From Planctomycetota bacterium (GTDB taxonomy: Bacteria; Planctomycetota; UBA8108; UBA1146; JAJFFE01): 8,109 bases of DNA. Numbering within the stretch: the stretch's first letter is position 1; every line of letters begins with the position of its first letter. The position numbers and the translations under genes were made by a program. The stretch lies in contig JAGQRC010000124.1 in assembly GCA_020425835.1 (NCBI GenBank), positions 1-8,109 on the forward strand, given 5' to 3'. Positions 1-5,401 of the stretch are shown here, in pieces. Below the pieces are notes generated by a model. The model did not search any database. It was not told where the DNA came from and was given only the letters and a program-made list of their open reading frames with translations.

Positions 1-604
1 TGGCGTCGTCCAGCCGAAGGGAGTGCCCACGCACGACGAGCCGATGGTTGAACTCGGTCTCGGTCCCACCATAGGCCAACGCATCATCGAAGATCAGGTC
101 ATCCCCGCCGAGCCGACGCTTGTAGCTCGCGTTTCCCCCGGCGAGAACGAGCTGCTCCCCCGCGGGAGTACCATTGCGCCGCAACCACATCTCGGTGTAC
201 GCGTTGTAGAACACCGTGCTCCGTGGCGCCGCATCGGGACTTCGGTAGGGACCGCCGATCCCGAGGACCTCCGGCGCCTGATCGTGCAGGCGGACGAGGT
301 CGCGCAGATGATGAACGGTCGGAAGTCGACAGTCGTCATCGAGGAAGTAGACGATCTCGCCGCGCGCCGCTTCGAGCCCGTGATTCCTCGCGACGTTCGC
401 GCTCCGCACCTCGCACGGGATGTAGCGAACCTCCGCGCCCGCCACGCCGACTCCATCGAGCCACTGCTCCAGCTCGGGCGACGGCGGATTGGCGATGACG
501 ATGACCTCGAAGGACTCGGGGAGCTCCTGCGCCACGCACGACTGGATCGTCGCCGCCACTCGTTCCCGGGTGCGTCCGGTCGGGATGACGACGCTGACCT
601 TCAC
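1..604 (-). CDS. Family 2 glycosyltransferase, 3' end cut off by window edge
   Basis: The first 201 residues are visible. The GT-A fold of GT2 enzymes is recognisable: an N-terminal beta strand (VKVSVVIPT), the strand EVIVIAN at 33-39, a helix ANVARNHGLEAARGE at 69-83 and the nucleotide-sugar/metal-binding DxD motif in YFLDDDC (D89-D91). Further on are GGNASYKR (156-163) and GGTETEF (179-185), where an acidic residue normally acts as catalytic base. It should transfer a sugar from a nucleotide-sugar donor at the cytoplasmic face of the membrane; the acceptor is unknown. The GTG start was chosen because its first bases overlap the stop of the upstream glycosyltransferase by 4 bp (GTGA) and a GGAG lies 8 nt upstream, which suggests translational coupling. 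The C-terminus, and any membrane helices there, lie outside the window. The family is clear; the specific product is not. Confidence 0.93.
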   Translation of the reverse strand, partial: MKVSVVIPTGRTRERVAATIQSCVAQELPESFEVIVIANPPSPELEQWLDGVGVAGAEVRYIPCEVRSANVARNHGLEAARGEIVYFLDDDCRLPTVHHLRDLVRLHDQAPEVLGIGGPYRSPDAAPRSTVFYNAYTEMWLRRNGTPAGEQLVLAGGNASYKRRLGGDDLIFDDALAYGGTETEFNHRLVVRGHSLRLDDA

Positions 605-2598
605 GGGTTCGTCTCCGAAGGAAGGCCGAGCTCTTCGCGAAGGCGATGGAGCTGCGCCTGGAGATGCTCGCTGTCCGGCGCCGCGAGGGCGGCCGCTTCG
701 AGATGCAGGTACGCCTCCTCCAGGTATCCGTTCTGACCATAGAGATTGGAGAGCTCGATGTGCGCCTCGACACGGTCGGGATCGATCTCCACCGCGGTCG
801 TGAACGCCGCTCGTGCCCCGGCGGGGTCTCCGGAGTGCCGCAGCGCGACGCCGAGCTTGCACCAAGCGGGCGCGGATCGAGGGAACGAGCGCAGGACATC
901 CCGGAACGCGACCTCGGCCGACTTCCAGTCCTCGACCGCCAGCGCGTCGACGCCCTCCTCGAATCGGCTGGTCGGCAGCGGCTCGTCCAGGAACCGGTAG
1001 AGATAGACGCTTCGGTCTCGGAGCTGGAAACGCTCGAGCAGCCGCAACGGGGCTCCATCGCGTTCGAAGACCGCGACGAAGTCGGGACTCGGAGGGTGGT
1101 AGGTCGCGAGATGGGTGGCCGAGAGCGCGTCCACGGTCCGTCGCAGCTGACCGTCGCCGTACTTCAGGGAGTTCATCTGCCGAGCCGAGTTCCCCGTCTC
1201 GGTGGTGATGACGTGTGCATACGGTCCCACGATCCGCGCGGATGGAAGGACGACACTCCTCAACGCCGCCGTCGCGCGACGGAAGGTGTCGCCCCCCTGG
1301 GCGCTCGCACGACCGACTTCTGGGAGCGCGGGGAGCATCAACACCACTCCGACGATGGCCCATTGCGCGAGTGGACGCGGCGCGGGAATCGACCAGGAGC
1401 GCCGGGTGAGGACGATTCCGAGGCCCACCACGAGCGTCGCGAGCGCGACGGCGATGGCCACCGACGCTCCGAGTCGTGGTCCCGCTGCCATCGTCGAGAC
1501 CAGCATGGCCACCGCGTAGAGGCCGACGCCCGCGAGACCGACCATCGCCGCGCGTCCTCGAAGGCTCCGGGGGCGGACCCCGCGCCAGTGACCCTCGACG
1601 AAGAGCGCGAAGAGGGGCTTCGCCGCCGCGGCCGCGAGGAGCGGCAGGATCGGTAGGTGGTATCGCAAGGGTGTGTAGCGAGAGAACGCGAACAACGCGA
1701 TGAGCCCCCAGGCCGTGACGAGGACGAGGCGATTCCGACGCCGCTCCTCGATCGAACCGACGCCCGTGCGCGGGACTCCGACGAACGTCGCGACCACCAG
1801 CCCGACGAATCCGAGCACCAGGAGGATCGGCGACGTGGTGAAGATCCCTGCACGCTCGGGATACTCGAGCAGCTGCGTCCACGGATGGAAACCGGCGCCG
1901 AAGGTATAGACGCCGATCCGACGCCAGAAGGTCGGGATGCTCCACGGCCCGAGCGCGACGACGGCCACCGCGAGCACCAGGCCGAGCGCGACCCAGTGAA
2001 CGGGGCGACGGAAGCCGCCGGCAGAGCGCGCCCGCGCCCACGCATCCAACAGGAGCGCCGGCGCCGCCACCGCCACCATCGACTTCAAGGCGAACGCGCC
2101 GACGACCGTCGCGGTCGCCGCGATGCCCCACCTCACCCACCCTCGGCCCGAGCCGACGACGATCACCGCCAGGACCCAGAACGCGACCCAGGGATAGACG
2201 ACGGTCGATCGCGCACATGCGATCCAGGCGGGATCGAGGGCGAGGAGCGCGGTCGCGACCCAGGCGACCGACGAGCCGTAGCTTCGACGCAGCCACGATG
2301 CGAGCAACGCCAACGTCGCGATGGCGGCGAGCACGTTCAGTGCACGGGAGCTGAAGTGATTGACCCCGCCGACCCGGTAGAAGAGCTCGGCGGGCCACCG
2401 GATCAGCGGTCGGTGGTAGCTGTGCACGACGTCCGACCCACTGCCGTCGACGTCGGAGCGAGCATCGGACAGATACCAATAACCATCGATGTTGAACGAA
2501 TGGTCCTGCGAGAACCCGACCGGTGGATCGGAGGAGACTCCGCCACCGACGAGCCACAACTCGAGGACGAGGAGCCCGCCGAGGCAGAACAGGAACAT
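601..2598 (-). CDS. Polytopic GT39/ArnT-like membrane glycosyltransferase with C-terminal TPR repeats
   Basis: This 665-residue protein has about 11-13 hydrophobic spans between residues 3 and 426, a soluble segment (about 430-538) and a TPR-like tail (about 545-645). Polyprenyl-phosphate-sugar-dependent transferases of the PMT/ArnT type (GT-C fold) have this layout. Their first large outer loop carries acidic catalytic residues, and here it holds NIDGYWYLSDAR (37-47) followed by several Asp. The tail shows three helix-turn-helix units with the A...G-A...A-F pattern and PxxxxA turns, for example CKLGVALRHSGDPAGARAAF (580-599) and IELSNLYGQNGYLEEAYLHL. The enzyme probably moves a lipid-linked sugar, or glycosylates a protein or lipid, on the outer face of the cytoplasmic membrane. 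The ATG at 2598 directly opens the first membrane span and has GGAGG 12 nt upstream. A GTG at 2697 would add 33 Arg-rich residues and is the alternative start. It is first in an operon with the GT2 gene. Substrate cannot be read from the sequence. Confidence 0.88.
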   Translation of the reverse strand: MFLFCLGGLLVLELWLVGGGVSSDPPVGFSQDHSFNIDGYWYLSDARSDVDGSGSDVVHSYHRPLIRWPAELFYRVGGVNHFSSRALNVLAAIATLALLASWLRRSYGSSVAWVATALLALDPAWIACARSTVVYPWVAFWVLAVIVVGSGRGWVRWGIAATATVVGAFALKSMVAVAAPALLLDAWARARSAGGFRRPVHWVALGLVLAVAVVALGPWSIPTFWRRIGVYTFGAGFHPWTQLLEYPERAGIFTTSPILLVLGFVGLVVATFVGVPRTGVGSIEERRRNRLVLVTAWGLIALFAFSRYTPLRYHLPILPLLAAAAAKPLFALFVEGHWRGVRPRSLRGRAAMVGLAGVGLYAVAMLVSTMAAGPRLGASVAIAVALATLVVGLGIVLTRRSWSIPAPRPLAQWAIVGVVLMLPALPEVGRASAQGGDTFRRATAALRSVVLPSARIVGPYAHVITTETGNSARQMNSLKYGDGQLRRTVDALSATHLATYHPPSPDFVAVFERDGAPLRLLERFQLRDRSVYLYRFLDEPLPTSRFEEGVDALAVEDWKSAEVAFRDVLRSFPRSAPAWCKLGVALRHSGDPAGARAAFTTAVEIDPDRVEAHIELSNLYGQNGYLEEAYLHLEAAALAAPDSEHLQAQLHRLREELGLPSETNP

Positions 2599-2851
2599 GC
2601 GCAAGTCGGGCCTCCGTTCGGGACGACCTTGCCAGTATCGGCTCCCCGACCGGCCCACCTTGTGCTCCCGTCTGCGCTCGCCGTGCGGGGGCAGCACGGC
2701 CCCGATTCGTTCGATCCCGACGGACGTGTGCGCTTCCGCGGTAGTCGCGAGGGCGACGAGCGACGGCTACAATCCGCCCCTGTCCTCCGGACGCCGACCG
2801 GGATTCCCCGTCCGCTCGTCGGTGATCTCCCTCCCGAATCGAGTCGAGTTC
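2599..2851. other. Divergent intergenic region between glycosyltransferase operon and FHA activator
   Basis: About 250 bp with no convincing coding potential separate two divergently read genes, so both sets of promoters should lie here. On the plus strand the best candidate is the TACAAT -10 described separately. On the minus strand a weak -10-like GATACT (about 2635-2640) lies about 40 bp before the ATG, but it has no recognisable -35. A TGGCA resembling a sigma-54 -24 element occurs on the minus strand near 2630, but at the -12 spacing it is followed by CC, not GC. If the GTG at 2697 is the true start of the glycosyltransferase, the region shrinks to about 150 bp. Confidence 0.6.
2768..2773 (+). 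promoter_or_regulatory. Candidate -10 element (TACAAT) upstream of the FHA activator
   Basis: TACAAT matches the housekeeping -10 hexamer at five of six positions and stands out as AT-rich in a very GC-rich region. It lies about 80 bp before the activator's ATG and would give a leader of roughly 70 nt. The hexamer at the right distance upstream (TCGCGA, 2745-2750) is not a good -35, so the call rests on the -10 alone. Confidence 0.35.
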
Positions 2852-4744
2852 ATGCCTCTCGTTCGCCTCACCGTTCTCCGCGGCAAGGATGCCGGCCAAG
2901 TCCGACGCTTCCGGATGGAGTCCGGGGACCAGGTCGTCATCGGCCGCCACGAAGACTGCGACTTGCCCCTGTGGGACGAGTCCGCGTCCCGTCGACACGC
3001 TCTCCTGGAGATCTCGGGCGGAGCCCTCCGCATCGTCGATCTCGGGTCTTCGAACGGACTCTACGTCAACGGTGTCGCGAAGGAGCGCGCGTCGCTGACC
3101 GGAGGCGAGCGGATACGGATCGGGGAGACCGAGGTCCGCGTCGAGACCGAGGGCTTCCAGAAGCGGGAGACCGTCGTACTGACCGCAGGCGCGGAGTACA
3201 CCGTCGAGAGCGCGCTCGCGCCGGACGAACTCGACCTCGGCGCATCGCTCGTGACCGATGCCTCCATGCGCGCGCGCTTCGATCAGCTCCTGGTGCTCGT
3301 CGATCGCGTCCAAGCGGCGGAGACCGGCGAGGAGATCCTGAGCACGCTCCTCGGCTTGGCAACGGAGAGTCTGGACGCGCTCGGCCTGGTCGTCCCCTGC
3401 ACCGACAGCTCGACCGAGCCACTCTGGTCCGAGGCGCAGCGGACACCCGGCGGAACCAAGGTTTCGCGGCTGGCCGACTCGATCGTCGATCAGGTGTTGC
3501 GCGAAGGGAATGCGCTCCAGATCTCCGACACCCGTGAGAATCCGCTGACTCGGACTCGAGAGAGCATCGTCAGCCGCGGGGTGACATCGATCATCGCGGC
3601 GCCGATCGCCGGCCGCGGCTCGACACTCGGAGCGATCTACCTCGAGGGCAAGGGGGACCGCACCTACACCGAGGACGACCTCGCGTACGTCGGAACACTC
3701 GCGAAGATCGCGGGAATGGCTCTGCTCGCCGCCGAACGACTGCAGGCTTCCCGGCGGATCGTCCGGCGCCAGAACCGAGACGTCGCGGCGGAGATCGTCA
3801 CCCAGAGCCCCGCACTCCAGACGAGCCTCGAGCACTTGGCCCGGTTCGCGGGCTCGGGCGGTCCGGTGCTGATTGCGGGCGAGACCGGCACCGGCAAGGA
3901 GCTGTTGGCCCGGGCGGCGCATCGTCACGGCCCCTACGGCGACGGACCGTTCATCGCCGTCAACTGCGCGGCGATCCCCGCGTCGTTGCTGGAGAGCGAA
4001 CTGTTCGGACACGAGAAGGGGGCCTTCACCGGCGCGATCGCCCGAAAGTCGGGGATGTTCGAGCTCGCGAACGAGGGCACGCTGTTCCTGGACGAGATCG
4101 GGGAGCTCCCCCACGAGCTGCAGCCGAAGCTCCTGCGGGTGCTCGAGACCGGGGAGTTCTTCCGCATCGGGGGGCGCGCCCCCGTGTCCGTGCGACTCCT
4201 CGTCGTCTCGGCGACCAACCGCGATCTCGAGCAGGCGTCGCGAGAGGGCACGTTCCGAGAGGATCTGTTCTTCCGCCTCAACCGGTTCCGGGTCCATTCC
4301 ATCGCACTCCGGGAGCGACCGGAGGACATCGAGCCACTCGCTCTGCATTTCCTGGATCTCGCGTCGAAGCGAGCGGGCACCCCCAAGGGGCAGCTGTCCC
4401 CGGAAGCGACTCGGGTCCTGACGGGTTACCGTTGGCCGGGCAACATCCGCGAGCTCCGCAACGTGGTCGAGCGTGCCGCCGTCGTCGCACACGATGGCGT
4501 GATCCGCCCGAACGATCTCTTGCTGAGCTCTTCTCTGGCCGCGGGCCCCCAGGCCATCAGCAGCGACTCGCTCGAGCCCAAGAGCATCGACCAGGTCGAG
4601 GAAGAGGCGATCCGGATCGCCCTCCATCACACCGGCGGGAAGAAGGGCGAGGCCGCCGAGATCCTCGGTATCGCGTGGCCGACGCTGCGCCGGAAGCTGC
4701 GGAAGTACGGTATCGACGCCGACGACCCTCTCGAGCGCTCCTGA
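2852..4744 (+). CDS. FHA-GAF-AAA+-Fis sigma-54-dependent transcriptional activator (enhancer-binding protein)
   Basis: This 630-residue protein is a complete bacterial enhancer-binding protein. An N-terminal FHA domain (about 3-98) keeps the phospho-threonine-binding signature: G31-R32, SRRH (46-49), SSNG (66-69) and N73-G74. A GAF-type sensor region follows (about 140-295, ending in IIAAPIAG...LGAIYLEG). The AAA+ domain (about 313-555) has Walker A GETGTGKE (343-350), the sigma-54 contact loop GAFTGA (390-395), Walker B LFLDE (411-415), sensor I SATNRDL (453-459), arginine-finger region FREDLFFRLN (468-477) and sensor II WPGNIRELRN (528-537). A Fis-type helix-turn-helix closes the protein (597-620). 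The intact GAFTGA means it can remodel sigma-54 RNA polymerase. Control is probably through phospho-peptide binding by FHA and a ligand at GAF, not through a receiver domain. The ATG at 2852 opens the first FHA strand. Its RBS is weak, and upstream in-frame codons would run antisense into the divergent gene. The kinase downstream is a plausible partner. Confidence 0.96.
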   Translation: MPLVRLTVLRGKDAGQVRRFRMESGDQVVIGRHEDCDLPLWDESASRRHALLEISGGALRIVDLGSSNGLYVNGVAKERASLTGGERIRIGETEVRVETEGFQKRETVVLTAGAEYTVESALAPDELDLGASLVTDASMRARFDQLLVLVDRVQAAETGEEILSTLLGLATESLDALGLVVPCTDSSTEPLWSEAQRTPGGTKVSRLADSIVDQVLREGNALQISDTRENPLTRTRESIVSRGVTSIIAAPIAGRGSTLGAIYLEGKGDRTYTEDDLAYVGTLAKIAGMALLAAERLQASRRIVRRQNRDVAAEIVTQSPALQTSLEHLARFAGSGGPVLIAGETGTGKELLARAAHRHGPYGDGPFIAVNCAAIPASLLESELFGHEKGAFTGAIARKSGMFELANEGTLFLDEIGELPHELQPKLLRVLETGEFFRIGGRAPVSVRLLVVSATNRDLEQASREGTFREDLFFRLNRFRVHSIALRERPEDIEPLALHFLDLASKRAGTPKGQLSPEATRVLTGYRWPGNIRELRNVVERAAVVAHDGVIRPNDLLLSSSLAAGPQAISSDSLEPKSIDQVEEEAIRIALHHTGGKKGEAAEILGIAWPTLRRKLRKYGIDADDPLERS

Positions 4745-4851
4745 ACGAATCGTCGGTCCATCCCCTACACGATCCGTGCAACCCGGCGCTCGAGCTACCC
4801 CGTGCCGACCGTCACCTCCGGTCCCCCGGTTCCCCCGCGGCTGACCTAAAG

Positions 4852-4857
4852 TACGAT
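4852..4857 (+). promoter_or_regulatory. Weak candidate -10 element (TACGAT)
   Basis: TACGAT sits in the only AT-rich patch (TAAAGTACGATA) of the intergenic region and matches the housekeeping -10 at four of six positions. A TTCCCC 16 bp upstream is a poor -35. It could give basal transcription of the kinase genes beside the sigma-54 promoter further downstream. Confidence 0.22.
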
Positions 4858-4891
4858 AGAACTTGCGGCCAGGCCGAGCGCCGGCGTCGAT

Positions 4892-4902
4892 GCCCGACGG
4901 GC
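4892..4902. repeat. Inverted repeat GCCCG-A-CGGGC
   Basis: A perfect 5-bp inverted repeat around one base lies about 20 bp upstream of the -24 element of the sigma-54 promoter candidate. That is closer than activator enhancers usually sit, so it may instead bind a different regulator. In GC-rich DNA a short palindrome like this can also arise by chance. Confidence 0.3.
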
Positions 4903-4921
4903 GGAACCCGGTCGCGGGAAA

Positions 4922-4937
4922 CGGCAACGGGTTTGCC
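4922..4937 (+). promoter_or_regulatory. Sigma-54 (-24/-12) promoter candidate upstream of zinc-ribbon/kinase genes
   Basis: The sequence cGGCAacgggtTTGCc carries both core blocks of the sigma-54 consensus, GGCA and TTGC, separated by exactly 6 bases, so that GG and GC are 10 bases apart as required. All eight core bases match; only flanking positions differ (C for the first T, AC for the CG after GGCA, C for the final W). Transcription would start about 12 bases downstream, near 4947, leaving a leader of about 135 nt before the zinc-ribbon ATG. The gene immediately upstream encodes a sigma-54 activator, which makes the site more credible. Confidence 0.62.
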
Positions 4938-4949
4938 TTCGCGTCCGTC

Positions 4950-4980
4950 GAGCCGGAGCCCCGGGGCCGGGGCGAGGCTC
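4950..4980 (+). other. GC-rich stem-loop at the predicted 5' end of the kinase transcript
   Basis: GAGCC (4950-4954) pairs with GGCTC (4976-4980), and GCCCC (4958-4962) pairs with GGGGC (4969-4973) around a six-base loop, with a small asymmetric internal loop of 3 and 2 bases. It begins within a few bases of the start predicted from the sigma-54 site. There is no T-run after it, so it is not an intrinsic terminator. It may stabilise the mRNA's 5' end or affect translation. Confidence 0.45.
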
Positions 4981-5081
4981 GACCAGGAACTGGGTTTCCC
5001 CGAACAATCGAAGTCCGCGTCGACCACCGACCCGGAAGGGTCCGAACTCGACGATCGCCAAACGGGTCGAAAGGCACGCGC

Positions 5082-5366
5082 ATGAAGGTCTACTGCCCCC
5101 AATGTGAGGGGACCTTTCGCGTTCAAGGACACGAGACCGGGACCACGTTCTCGTGCCCCTTCTGCGATACCGCGTTCTCCTATCGCGGTCGCAACGACCT
5201 CGTCGTCGCGGGATCGTCGGCCGAGCGAGTCCGCCACGAGACGGACTACGACGACAGCAGATCGGAGGAGGGTTCGGCGGGGACCGCGCACCGATCCTCG
5301 AAATCCGCGGAGACGGTCTCTCCGATGCCCCCTCCTCCGGTCCTTCCAGTGACGTCACCCGCCTGA
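5082..5366 (+). CDS. Small zinc-ribbon (MJ0042-like) reading frame, probably the N-terminus of the kinase
   Basis: This 94-residue frame starts with a typical zinc ribbon: C5-x2-C8 and C25-x2-C28 with a short beta hairpin between (TFRV...TTFSCPFC), followed by an acidic, Ser-rich, probably disordered tail. Ribbons of this MJ0042-like kind often sit at the very N-terminus of multidomain bacterial proteins and bind one zinc ion. The ATG is supported by AAAGG seven bases upstream. The frame ends 35 bp before the kinase ATG. Its last dozen codons (after about 5330) lose the G/C third-position bias, while the kinase frame keeps it over the same bases. A missing base near the C5 run at 5328-5332 would join the two into one protein. 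If it is a genuine separate gene, it is a small zinc-binding protein co-transcribed with the kinase. Confidence 0.68.
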   Translation: MKVYCPQCEGTFRVQGHETGTTFSCPFCDTAFSYRGRNDLVVAGSSAERVRHETDYDDSRSEEGSAGTAHRSSKSAETVSPMPPPPVLPVTSPA

Positions 5367-5401
5367 TCGATCGCAGGAAGGCTCCGCCTCCGCCGGACGA
5401 G

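Larger units (their letters stand above)
4745..5081 (+). other. Non-coding region upstream of zinc-ribbon/kinase genes
   Basis: This 337-bp stretch has no convincing gene: frames that stay open are rich in Arg, Gly and Pro with no domain. It holds an AT-rich -10-like patch (4852-4857), the palindrome GCCCGACGGGC (4892-4902), a strong sigma-54 promoter candidate (4922-4937) and a GC-rich hairpin (4950-4980). No intrinsic terminator with a T-run follows the activator gene, so read-through from it into the kinase genes is possible alongside internal promoters. Confidence 0.65.

Noticed and set aside
2620..2645. A sigma-54 promoter on the minus strand before the glycosyltransferase operon
   Set aside because: TGGCA is present, but at the required spacing CC replaces the invariant GC.
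2489..2851. An N-terminal extension of the FHA activator by 121 codons
   Set aside because: It would run antisense into the divergent glycosyltransferase, contains no domain, and the FHA fold begins right at the ATG at 2852.
1657..3537. A 626-codon open frame on the plus strand
   Set aside because: It lies antisense to the membrane glycosyltransferase and then out of frame in the activator. Its product is Arg/Asp/Pro-rich with no domain, as expected for a shadow frame in GC-rich DNA.
4863..5081. A 73-codon upstream extension of the zinc-ribbon frame
   Set aside because: It is low-complexity Arg/Gly/Pro sequence and overlaps the sigma-54 promoter and leader hairpin. The ATG at 5082 has its own AAAGG site.
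5325..5336. A canonical programmed -1 slippery heptamer at the C5 run
   Set aside because: The zero-frame heptamer would read G-CCC-CCT, which breaks the X-XXY-YYZ rule at its first base, and no clear downstream pseudoknot was identified. A simple indel is more likely.
5153..5401. A GTG at 5153 as the start of the kinase
   Set aside because: It lies inside the zinc-ribbon motif in the wrong frame, and the early codons of that frame lack G/C third-position bias. A frameshifted fusion or the ATG at 5402 explains the data better.
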